A stretch of DNA of 64,000 nucleotides from Collinsella sp. BG-O-102. GTDB taxonomy: Bacteria; Actinomycetota; Coriobacteriia; Coriobacteriales; Coriobacteriaceae. The notes beneath the pieces are model-generated. The model did not search any database. It was given only the letters and a program-made list of their open reading frames with translations, and was not told the origin of the DNA. The DNA lies in contig NZ_JAMOKO010000001.1 of assembly GCF_023656745.1 (NCBI RefSeq), forward strand, positions 124,001-188,000, written 5' to 3'. The translations under genes were made by a program, and so were the position numbers. This document shows positions 1 to 6,485 of this stretch, piece after piece (the first letter of the stretch is position 1; the number at the start of each line of letters is the position of its first letter).

Positions 1-1
1 C

Positions 2-175
2 GTCGTGAAGACCTGGTCCCGCGCGTCCACCATCTTCCCCGAGATGGTTGGTCACACCATCGCCGTCCACGACGGCCGCAAGCATGTGCCCGTGTATGTT
101 ACCGAGTCCATGGTTGGTCACAAGCTCGGCGAGTTCGCGCCGACTCGTACGTTCCGTGGCCACAAGGCCAAATAG
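2..175 (+). CDS. rpsS: 30S ribosomal protein S19, C-terminal part
   Basis: The window opens inside this gene; the frame starting at base 2 reads 57 residues to a TAG stop. The motifs [30 protein letters not shown] and [16 protein letters not shown] are the family signature of S19, which binds 16S rRNA in the small-subunit head with S13. Its place directly before L22 and S3 is the canonical S10-operon order. The start lies outside the window. Confidence 0.97.
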   Translation, partial: VVKTWSRASTIFPEMVGHTIAVHDGRKHVPVYVTESMVGHKLGEFAPTRTFRGHKAK

Positions 176-189
176 GGGGTTAACCGTAA

Positions 190-561
190 ATGGCAACTAA
201 GTCTATTGAAACTGAGGCCACCGAGGTTCGCGCCGTCGCTAAGTACGTGCGTGTTTCCCCCAGCAAGGCCCGCCTGGTGGTCGATCTGATCCGCCGCAAG
301 CCTGTCGCTCAGGCCTTCGACATCCTCCACTTCTGCGACCGCGCTGTCGCCGTGGATGTCGAGAAGGTTCTCCGTTCCGCCGTTGCGAACGCCGAGAACA
401 ACAACGGTCTGCGTGCCGACAACCTGGTTGTCGCCGCTGCCTATGTTGACGAGGGTCCGACGCTTAAGCGCATCCGTCCCCGCGCCAAGGGTTCCGCTTC
501 TCGCATTCTGAAGCGTACTTCCCACATCACCGTCGTCGTTGCTCCTCGAAAGGAGGCGTAA
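190..561 (+). CDS. rplV: 50S ribosomal protein L22
   Basis: A 123-residue protein of normal L22 length. L22 binds 23S rRNA and its long beta hairpin lines the peptide exit tunnel. The family signature is seen in [19 protein letters not shown] near the N terminus and in the C-terminal hairpin region [20 protein letters not shown]. The start ATG lies 14 bases after the S19 stop. The gene is followed 6 bases later by rpsC, consistent with co-translation in the S10 operon. Confidence 0.98.
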   Translation: MATKSIETEATEVRAVAKYVRVSPSKARLVVDLIRRKPVAQAFDILHFCDRAVAVDVEKVLRSAVANAENNNGLRADNLVVAAAYVDEGPTLKRIRPRAKGSASRILKRTSHITVVVAPRKEA

Positions 562-567
562 AGCTGT

Positions 568-1278
568 ATGGGTCAGAAAGTCTACCCCACCGGCTTCCGT
601 CTTGGCATCACCGAGAACTGGCGCTCCCGCTGGTTCGCAGAGAAGGATTACGCTAAGACCCTCGGTAACGATCTCGAGATCCGCAAGTACCTCGAGAAGC
701 GTCTTTCCCGCGCAGCTGTCTCCCGCGTCGAGATCGAGCGCGCTGGCGACAAGGTGAAGGTCATCATCCTCACCGCTCGCCCCGGCGTTGTCATCGGTAA
801 GAAGGGTGCCGAGATCGATACCCTCCGCACCGAGCTCGAGAAGGTTGCTGGCGTCTCCAAGGGCCAGCTCTCCGTCGACGTTGTCGAGATCAAGCGCCCC
901 GAGCTCGACGCCAACCTCGTTGCTCAGTCTATCGCCGAGCAGCTCGAGGGCCGCGTTGCCTTCCGTCGCGCTATGCGCAAGGCTGTCCAGTCCGCCCGCA
1001 AGGCCGGCGCCAAGGGCATCCGTATCCAGTGCTCCGGTCGTCTCGGCGGTGCCGAGATGGGTCGTCGTGAGTGGTACCGTGAGGGTCGCGTGCCTCTGCA
1101 CACCCTCCGTGCCAAGATCGACTACGGCACGGCTGTCGCCAGCACCACCATGGGCGCTTGCGGCGTGAAGGTCTGGATCTACCTGGGCGAGAAGCTCCCG
1201 GGCCAGCCTGTTCCCAACCCTGCACTCGAGGGCTCTTCCCGTCCTCGTCGTCGTAACTCCGAGAGGAGGGGTCAGTAG
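568..1278 (+). CDS. rpsC: 30S ribosomal protein S3
   Basis: A 236-residue protein, as expected for S3. It binds 16S rRNA in the head of the small subunit at the mRNA entry. [15 protein letters not shown] at the N terminus and the KH-domain segment [16 protein letters not shown] (about residues 70-85) are diagnostic, as is [20 protein letters not shown] later on. A GAGGAG-type site inside its last codons serves rplP, whose GTG start overlaps this stop by one base, so the two are translationally coupled. Confidence 0.98.
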   Translation: MGQKVYPTGFRLGITENWRSRWFAEKDYAKTLGNDLEIRKYLEKRLSRAAVSRVEIERAGDKVKVIILTARPGVVIGKKGAEIDTLRTELEKVAGVSKGQLSVDVVEIKRPELDANLVAQSIAEQLEGRVAFRRAMRKAVQSARKAGAKGIRIQCSGRLGGAEMGRREWYREGRVPLHTLRAKIDYGTAVASTTMGACGVKVWIYLGEKLPGQPVPNPALEGSSRPRRRNSERRGQ

Positions 1279-1781
1279 TGCTTGCCCCTAAGCGTATTCT
1301 TCACCGCAAGGTGCAGCGTGGCTCCATGAAGGGCCAGGCCAAGGGTAATACCGAGCTGCATTTCGGCGAGTTTGGTATCCAGGCTCTCGAGGCCCATTGG
1401 ATCACCAACCGTCAGATCGAGGCCGCTCGTATTGCCATGACTCGCTACATGAAGCGTGGCGGTCGTGTCTACATCACGATCTTCCCCGATAAGCCCATCA
1501 CCAAGAAGCCTGCCGAGACTCGCATGGGTTCTGGTAAGGGTAACCCCGAGGAGTGGGTGGCCGTCGTCAAGCCCGGCCGCATCATGTTCGAGGTCAAGGG
1601 CGTGCCCGAGGAGGTCGCTCGCGAGGCTCTGCGTCTTGCACAGCACAAGCTTCCCATCAAGACCAAGATTGTTGCTGCCAAGAACGCTGAGCAGCGCATC
1701 GAGAAGGAGATGGCTGAGGAGGCCGCTCTCGAGGCCAAGTGGGCTGCTGAGGACGCCGCCGCCGCCAAGGAGGAGAACTAA
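1278..1781 (+). CDS. rplP: 50S ribosomal protein L16 with C-terminal extension
   Basis: L16 sits near the tRNA-binding sites of the large subunit. The core matches well: [15 protein letters not shown], the [17 protein letters not shown] segment and [20 protein letters not shown]. At 167 residues it is about 25-30 longer than the usual 136-144, the excess being an Ala/Glu/Lys-rich helix-like tail after residue 135. The GTG start overlaps the rpsC TAG by one base and is preceded by AGGAGGGG; its stop TAA overlaps the ATG of rpmC, so the trio is tightly coupled. Confidence 0.97.
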   Translation: MLAPKRILHRKVQRGSMKGQAKGNTELHFGEFGIQALEAHWITNRQIEAARIAMTRYMKRGGRVYITIFPDKPITKKPAETRMGSGKGNPEEWVAVVKPGRIMFEVKGVPEEVAREALRLAQHKLPIKTKIVAAKNAEQRIEKEMAEEAALEAKWAAEDAAAAKEEN

Positions 1782-1996
1782 TGAAGCCCGCAGAGATTCG
1801 TGAGCTCTCGGACGCTCAGCTCGTTGAGAAGCTGAAGGAAATGCGCGCCGAGCTCTTTAACCTTCGTTTCCAGATGGCCACCAGCCAGCTGGACAACACC
1901 GCTCGCGTCAACACCGTGAAGAAGGACATCGCTCGCGTCCTCACGGAGCAGCGCGCCCGCGAGATCGCAGCGGAGAAGTCCGCTGTCGCCGAGTAG
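1781..1996 (+). CDS. rpmC: 50S ribosomal protein L29
   Basis: A 71-residue helical protein near the exit tunnel that, in bacteria, helps dock trigger factor and SRP. The pattern ELSDAQLVEKLKEMRAELFN followed by RFQMATSQLDNTARV is typical L29. The ATG overlaps the rplP stop (TAATG arrangement), and the ribosome binding site is AAGGAGG inside the end of rplP. It is followed by rpsQ in canonical order. Confidence 0.97.
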   Translation: MKPAEIRELSDAQLVEKLKEMRAELFNLRFQMATSQLDNTARVNTVKKDIARVLTEQRAREIAAEKSAVAE

Positions 1997-2012
1997 GACC
2001 TAAGGAGAGAAC

Positions 2013-2273
2013 ATGACTGATTCGCGTAACTCGCGTAAGGTCCGTACGGGTGTCGTTACCTCCGTCTCCGGTGCCAAGACCATCGTTGTCACCATCACCG
2101 AGCGCAAGCGTCACCCTAAGTACGGCAAGATGATGACCAGCTCCAAGAAGCTGCACGCTCACGACGAGGAGTGCACGGCTGGCGTGGGCGACACCGTCCG
2201 CGTTATGGAGACCCGTCCTATGTCCAAGATGAAGCGTTGGCGCCTCATCGAGGTCGTCGAGCGCGCTAAATAA
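2013..2273 (+). CDS. rpsQ: 30S ribosomal protein S17
   Basis: An 86-residue OB-fold protein that binds 16S rRNA and stabilises early 30S assembly. Family motifs are RKVRTGVVTSVSGAKTIVV, the ERKRHPKYGKM segment and DTVRVMETRPMSKMKRWRL near the end. A ribosome binding site AAGGAGAGA lies just before the ATG. It is the last gene before a 118-base gap that holds a possible leader of the rplN part of the operon. Confidence 0.98.
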   Translation: MTDSRNSRKVRTGVVTSVSGAKTIVVTITERKRHPKYGKMMTSSKKLHAHDEECTAGVGDTVRVMETRPMSKMKRWRLIEVVERAK

Positions 2274-2391
2274 GCAGTCGCTCATACGACTTGTACGTTT
2301 CCGAAGATGTGCGTATGCCTGGCTTGCATACCACAGGCCGTATAAAGGCTGCGCACCTCTCTTCGGTTCTTAGTTCGGAGGAACATCTACC
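2274..2391 (+). promoter_or_regulatory. Intergenic leader before rplN with small hairpin
   Basis: This 118-base gap is much longer than the others in the operon. It contains a hairpin with arms GTATGC (2313-2318) and GCATAC (2326-2331), enclosed by complementary GTGCG and CGCAC stretches (about 2309 and 2351). In E. coli, S8 represses the spc operon, which begins with L14, by binding inside the L5 region; here this gap is only a candidate place for a promoter or protein-binding leader. No clear promoter boxes were identified. Confidence 0.35.
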
Positions 2392-2760
2392 ATGATTCAG
2401 ATGCAAACCATGCTGAACGTCGCCGACAACTCCGGCGCTCGCAAGATTCGCTGCATCAAGGTGCTTGGCGGTTCCAAGCGTCGTTATGCAGGCATCGGCG
2501 ATGTGTTCATCGGTGCTGTCCAGGAGGCTACCCCTGGCGCCAACGTCAAGAAGAAGGACGTTGTCCGTTGCGTCGTCGTTCGCACCGTTAAGGAGATCCG
2601 CCGCAAGGATGGCTCCTACATTCGCTTTGATGAGAACGCCTGCGTTGTCATCAACAACGATGGTTCGCCCGTCGGCACCCGTATCTTCGGGCCCGTCGCT
2701 CGCGAGCTTCGTGACAAGAAGTACATGAAGATCGTCTCGCTCGCTCCCGAGACCCTGTAG
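2392..2760 (+). CDS. rplN: 50S ribosomal protein L14
   Basis: A 122-residue protein with the standard L14 length. It sits at the subunit interface and forms intersubunit bridges. The start [20 protein letters not shown] and the segment [20 protein letters not shown] are diagnostic; [14 protein letters not shown] near the end is also conserved. The ribosome binding site is GGAGGAA, 10 bases before the ATG. It is followed 13 bases later by rplX. Confidence 0.98.
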   Translation: MIQMQTMLNVADNSGARKIRCIKVLGGSKRRYAGIGDVFIGAVQEATPGANVKKKDVVRCVVVRTVKEIRRKDGSYIRFDENACVVINNDGSPVGTRIFGPVARELRDKKYMKIVSLAPETL

Positions 2761-2773
2761 TTAGGGGAGATAT

Positions 2774-3079
2774 ATGTATATCAAGAAGGGCGATAAGGTC
2801 CAGGTTCTCTCTGGTAAGGATCGCGGCAAGCAGGGCGTTATCCTGCGTGCTCTCCCCGCCGAGAACAAGGTCGTTGTCGAGGGCGTTTCGGTCGTCAAGA
2901 AGGCCGTCAAGCCCAACGCTGCCAACCAGCAGGGCGGCATCGTTTCGCAGGAGGCTCCCATCGACGCCTCCAACGTCAATCTCGTCTGCCCCGAGTGCGG
3001 TAAGGTTACCCGCGTCGGTCACGAGAAGGACGGCAAGAACAAGCTGCGCGTCTGCAAGAAGTGCGGCCACAAGTTCTAA
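2774..3079 (+). CDS. rplX: 50S ribosomal protein L24
   Basis: A 101-residue KOW-domain protein that starts large-subunit assembly on 23S rRNA. The KOW motif is [19 protein letters not shown] at residues 5-23. The C terminus has a zinc-ribbon-like CPEC...CKKC pair (residues about 75-98), seen in part of the family. In the canonical spc operon rplE follows at once, but here a strong terminator follows and rplE is 46 kb downstream. Confidence 0.97.
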   Translation: MYIKKGDKVQVLSGKDRGKQGVILRALPAENKVVVEGVSVVKKAVKPNAANQQGGIVSQEAPIDASNVNLVCPECGKVTRVGHEKDGKNKLRVCKKCGHKF

Positions 3080-3108
3080 GCTGCCCGCAACATCAAGTTG
3101 CTAGCAAA

Positions 3109-3140
3109 GGCCCGGATGCCACGGCACCCGGGCCTTTTTT
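3109..3140 (+). terminator. Rho-independent terminator after rplX
   Basis: A GC-rich stem GGCCCGG/CCGGGCC with a short loop is followed by six T residues. It closes the truncated upstream half of the ribosomal protein operon, showing that the L24 end is a finished transcription unit rather than a ragged break. Confidence 0.9.
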
Positions 3141-3162
3141 GATCCCTACTCATTGGGTACTT

Positions 3163-3234
3163 ATTGGGGACAGGCTTAAATGAGTGGTCGTTGTTTGGCA
3201 GTCATTGGGGACAGACTTAAATGAGTGGTCGTTG
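3163..3234. repeat. 31-bp direct repeat pair
   Basis: Two near-identical 31-bp copies lie at 3163-3193 and 3204-3234, differing at one base (GGGGACAGG versus GGGGACAGA). Both contain GGGGACAG followed by CTTAAATGAG. The GGGGACA core recurs inside other hairpin repeats of the window (9134, 5421 in reverse). They look like repetitive extragenic elements. Confidence 0.7.
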
Positions 3235-3243
3235 GGAACGTCC

Positions 3244-3549
3244 CTATGTGCCGGCAGTTTGGTACGGTCCTTTGATGCCTGATGCTTCTATAGGTGTGGA
3301 GTAAAACGACCTACTCTGTCTTTTAGGGCTTTGGTGTTCCGTCCCTTTATGTTTCACAAGGATCGTTGCATGCGCATTTACGCGCATGTCATTGCGTGAC
3401 ATTGCGTGTAACCGCGCAAACATGTGCAAATTATGGCTATATGATGACCGTTAAGCACCTAAATACGCATATACGTGCATATACGCGCGCATTTGTGCGA
3501 ATATAGAGCTGTCTGAAATAAAAGACTTTTCACGACGCAGGAGGCACAT
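3244..3549 (+). promoter_or_regulatory. Upstream region of the oxidoreductase/DeoR operon
   Basis: This non-coding stretch has short phased repeats. GCATATACG occurs at 3467-3475 and again at 3477-3485, a 10-bp step that puts both on one DNA face. Further upstream GCATTTACGCGCATG and two copies of CATTGCGTG (about 3380-3408) form a second cluster. A DeoR-type regulator encoded in the operon is a plausible binder (inference). The ribosome binding site GGAGG sits 7 bases before the ATG at 3550. Confidence 0.4.
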
Positions 3550-4629
3550 ATGGCAGATTCCAAGCAGGCTCCACTCGACTCTGCGGCAGCCGCAAAGGCA
3601 GCGTTCGCTTCGGTCCAGGGCAAGCCGTTCCCTAACGACATCTTTACGGCTCCCGAGCTTCGTTGGGCTGTGATCGGGTGCGGCGTAATCGCCAACCAGA
3701 TGGCCCAGTCTCTTGCTCTTGCCGGCCGCAAGCTTGCGGGCGTCGCTAACCGCACCCTATCCAAGGCTCAAGCTTTTGCCGATCAGTATGGCATCGAAAA
3801 GGTCTATGAATCGGTCGAGGACCTCTATGCCGATCCGAACATCGACGCGATCTATATCACCACCCCGCATAACACGCATATCACCTATCTTCGCGCCGCT
3901 CTGGCAGCTGGCAAGCACGTGCTCTGCGAGAAGGCCATTACCCTCAACTCCGCCGAGCTCGACGAGGCACGTGCCATTGCCGACGAGCATAACGTGGTCC
4001 TTATGGACGCCACTACGGTGCTCCACATGCCCCTGTATCAGGAGCTGCGCCGCCGCATGGATGCCGGCGAATTTGGCCGCATGAACCTCGCCCAACTCAA
4101 CTTTGGCAGCTATAAGGAGTACGGCGATCTGACCAACCGCTTCTATAACCGCAACCTTGCTGGCGGTGCCATGCTCGACATTGGCGTCTATGCCCTGTCC
4201 GTTATGCGCCTCTTTATGGCACGCCAGCCCGCTGAGGTCGTATCGCTGGGCAACACCTGTGAGACCGGTGTCGACGTTGCGGGCGGCATCGTCTGCCGTA
4301 ATGCCGAGCAGCAGCTGGGTGTTGTGAGCCTTACGCTTCACTCCAAGCAGCCCAAGCGCTCGGTCATCAGCTTTGACAAGTGCTATATCGAGGTCAACGA
4401 GTATCCGCGTGCCGATCACGCGACCATCGTGTGGACTGCGGACGGCCACCGCGAGGAGGTCCACGCCGGCACCGAAGCTTACGCCCTTTGCTACGAGATG
4501 GCCGATCTTGAGAATGCCGTTGCCGGCGACGACTCCAAGCGCGAGCTGCTGGATTATGCTTCTGATGTTATGGAGCTTATGACCAAGCTCCGCGCCGATT
4601 GGGGAGTCGTGTACCCCGAGGAGGAGTAA
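3550..4629 (+). CDS. Gfo/Idh/MocA family oxidoreductase
   Basis: A 359-residue NAD(P)-dependent dehydrogenase-like protein. The Rossmann motif VIGCGVIA is at residues 41-48 after an unusual 35-residue N-terminal lead; CEKAITLN at about residue 123 corresponds to the family's EKP motif, with Ala in place of Pro. The C-terminal alpha/beta substrate domain is present (GGAMLDIGVYAL). Family members oxidise sugars, inositols or trans-dihydrodiols; the substrate cannot be told from sequence. The next gene, a DeoR regulator 3 bases downstream, suggests sugar metabolism. Confidence 0.9.
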   Translation: MADSKQAPLDSAAAAKAAFASVQGKPFPNDIFTAPELRWAVIGCGVIANQMAQSLALAGRKLAGVANRTLSKAQAFADQYGIEKVYESVEDLYADPNIDAIYITTPHNTHITYLRAALAAGKHVLCEKAITLNSAELDEARAIADEHNVVLMDATTVLHMPLYQELRRRMDAGEFGRMNLAQLNFGSYKEYGDLTNRFYNRNLAGGAMLDIGVYALSVMRLFMARQPAEVVSLGNTCETGVDVAGGIVCRNAEQQLGVVSLTLHSKQPKRSVISFDKCYIEVNEYPRADHATIVWTADGHREEVHAGTEAYALCYEMADLENAVAGDDSKRELLDYASDVMELMTKLRADWGVVYPEEE

Positions 4630-4632
4630 GCG

Positions 4633-5379
4633 ATGCTAGCGGAAGATAGGCTCAACGCGATCGTGTCGATGGTGCAGCAGGCTGGCTCGGTTACTGTGCC
4701 AGAGCTTGCCGAGGCCCTGGGCGTGACGGCGTCTACCATTCGGCGCGACCTGCAGACGCTCGATCGAGCACACCGCATCGCCAAGGTCCACGGCGGAGCG
4801 ACGAGTCTTGAGCGCGCACACGTGACGCGCGACCTAACGCTCAATGAGCGCAGCGACCTCCATAACGACGACAAGGAGCGTATCTGCGCCCATGCGGCGG
4901 CGCTTGTGGAGCCCGAGAGCTTTGTATACATCGACTCGGGCTCGACGACGCTCAAACTCATCGAGCATCTTCCACACCTTGAAGATGTCACCTATGTGAC
5001 CGATTCTGTGATCCATGCTCAGCACCTCGCTTTGCGCGGCATGCGCACCGTGGTGTTGGGTGGCGAGCTCAAGCCCGAGACCGAGGCACTCGTTGGCCCC
5101 GATGCTTTGGCAACCCTAGACCGCTACAACTTCAATTGTGGCTTTTGGGGTTCTAACGGCATTGCCGCCGAGCAGGGCTTCACGGCGCCCGATATCGAGG
5201 AAGCGCAAGTAAAGCGTATCTCGATGCGCCATACGGCCAAACGCTTCGTAATCTCGGACGCCAGCAAATTTGGCATGGTGGCGCCCGTCAAGTTCGCGGA
5301 CTTCCGCGACGCAACGATTATTACCGCGGGCGAGGTCCCCGCCAAGTACCGGGCAATGGACAACGTCATCACGGTCTAA
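4633..5379 (+). CDS. DeoR/GlpR family transcriptional regulator
   Basis: A 248-residue cytoplasmic regulator. The N-terminal winged helix covers residues 1-60 (VTVPELAEALGVTASTIRRD); the C-terminal sugar-phosphate-sensing domain has the family motif YIDSGSTTLKLIEHL and GFTAPDIEEAQVKR. These proteins are usually repressors released by a phosphorylated sugar. It begins 3 bases after the oxidoreductase stop with its ribosome binding site GAGGAG inside that gene's end, so the pair is one operon and probably autoregulated through the repeats at 3244-3549. Confidence 0.93.
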   Translation: MLAEDRLNAIVSMVQQAGSVTVPELAEALGVTASTIRRDLQTLDRAHRIAKVHGGATSLERAHVTRDLTLNERSDLHNDDKERICAHAAALVEPESFVYIDSGSTTLKLIEHLPHLEDVTYVTDSVIHAQHLALRGMRTVVLGGELKPETEALVGPDALATLDRYNFNCGFWGSNGIAAEQGFTAPDIEEAQVKRISMRHTAKRFVISDASKFGMVAPVKFADFRDATIITAGEVPAKYRAMDNVITV

Positions 5380-5401
5380 CAGCAGGGGACGGGCTAAGGC
5401 C

Positions 5402-5440
5402 AAAACCACCACAAAGGGGCCTGTCCCCATTGTGGTGGTT
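5402..5440. repeat. AACCACCACAA hairpin element, copy 1
   Basis: Inverted repeat with arms AACCACCACAA and TTGTGGTGGTT around a GGGGCCTGTCCCC core. A second copy lies at 5773-5811, bracketing the terminator and a triple hairpin array. It lies in the convergent gap after the DeoR gene. Confidence 0.8.
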
Positions 5441-5471
5441 AGCAACGGAAACCGAGTAGTTTTCTCAATAG

Positions 5472-5511
5472 AAAAGCGGCAACGTCCATCACGGACGTTG
5501 CCGCTTTCGTT
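5472..5511. terminator. Bidirectional hairpin terminator
   Basis: Perfect stem AAAGCGGCAACGTCC/GGACGTTGCCGCTTT with a five-base loop. It is flanked by T-rich sequence on the plus strand and by TTTTC on the minus strand. It lies between the convergent DeoR and pseudouridine synthase genes, so it can end transcription from both sides. Confidence 0.75.
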
Positions 5512-5524
5512 GTCTACCGGTTTT

Positions 5525-5742
5525 GTCTAAGTCTGTAACAACTGGACCGTTAAAAGTGGGCTAGGTGTTACAGATCGAGATACTTCCGAGCCGCGCCGTC
5601 CCTTTGTCTCAATCTGTAACATCTGGGACCGATTTTGCCGAGTTATTGTTACAGATTGAGATTTTTCCTTGAGAGGGATTCGAATGTCTCGATCTATAAC
5701 AAATAGACCGGAAAATGGGTTCTAACTGTTACAGATCGAGAC
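5525..5742. repeat. Three tandem hairpin units with 80-bp period
   Basis: Units at 5525-5581, 5606-5661 and 5686-5742, each about 57 bp. Each starts GTCT(C/A)(A/G)(A/G)TCTGTAAC-like and ends TGTTACAGAT(T/C)GAGA, so each is an imperfect palindrome that could fold. The inner parts differ while the arms are kept. The starts are 81 and 80 bp apart. No protein frame is supported here. Confidence 0.8.
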
Positions 5743-5772
5743 GTTTTGGGACTGTGGCTGGGCCATTGCGGC

Positions 5773-5811
5773 AAAACCACCACAAAGGTGCCTGTCCCCA
5801 TTGTGGTGGTT
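5773..5811. repeat. AACCACCACAA hairpin element, copy 2
   Basis: Same element as at 5402, with AAGGTGCC in place of AAGGGGCC inside. Its last base overlaps the stop codon of the minus-strand pseudouridine synthase, so it may also act as that gene's 3' end structure. Confidence 0.8.
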
Positions 5812-6470
5812 TAGGGCTCCCAGGGGCAGGGAGCTTCGATGTGGATGTGCTCGCCGGTTACGGGATGCGTAAAGGACACGCTGTGGGCATGGAGCATGAG
5901 GCCACAAGGACGTGGCGTGCCGTACAGCTCGTCGCCTACCAGGGGATGACGCTCGCTCGCCAGATGCACACGGATTTGGTGCTTGCGGCCGGTGAGCAGC
6001 TCGACATCGATATACGAGCGCGTGGGCAGGCCACGACGGCTCTTAAGGCGCTTGAGCACCTTGACGCGCGTCTGAGACGGCTTGCCGCTGGCGCCAACGC
6101 GCATCTTGCGGCTATCGTGGCGGTCGCGGGCGATGGGCTTGTCGATGAGCTTCTCGTTCCAGTCGATCTTGCCCTCGGCCAGCGCCAGATAGTGCTTTTC
6201 GAATGCGTGGTCGATCACCATCTGGTCAAAAGCGGGTTGTGTCTGCTTGTCGAGCGAGAACAACACCACGCCGGTAGTGTTGCGGTCCAGGCGGTTGAGC
6301 GGTTGCATGTCGGTCGCGGCAAAGCCGTCGCCCATGGCCAACAGCAGGTCGCTGGCGTAGTCGGTAAGTGTGCGCTCACCGGTGCCGTCACCGTGGACGA
6401 TCATGCCGGCGGGCTTATCGATGGCCATGAGCCAGGCGTCGCAGTAGAGGACTTGAGGTTCTTCGTTCAC
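5811..6470 (-). CDS. RluA family pseudouridine synthase
   Basis: A 219-residue enzyme that isomerises uridine to pseudouridine in rRNA or tRNA. The catalytic motif NRLDRNTTG with the nucleophile Asp62 is plain, as are ADxxW-like DAWLMAIDKPAGM at the N terminus and GRKHQIRVHLA near residue 170. It lacks an S4 domain, as in the RluA/TruC-like short members, so the exact target base is unknown. The start is GTG with GAAAGG upstream; it follows the U32 gene by 15 bases on the same strand. Confidence 0.92.
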   Translation of the reverse strand: MNEEPQVLYCDAWLMAIDKPAGMIVHGDGTGERTLTDYASDLLLAMGDGFAATDMQPLNRLDRNTTGVVLFSLDKQTQPAFDQMVIDHAFEKHYLALAEGKIDWNEKLIDKPIARDRHDSRKMRVGASGKPSQTRVKVLKRLKSRRGLPTRSYIDVELLTGRKHQIRVHLASERHPLVGDELYGTPRPCGLMLHAHSVSFTHPVTGEHIHIEAPCPWEP

Positions 6471-6485
6471 GTGTAAGCCTTTCGG

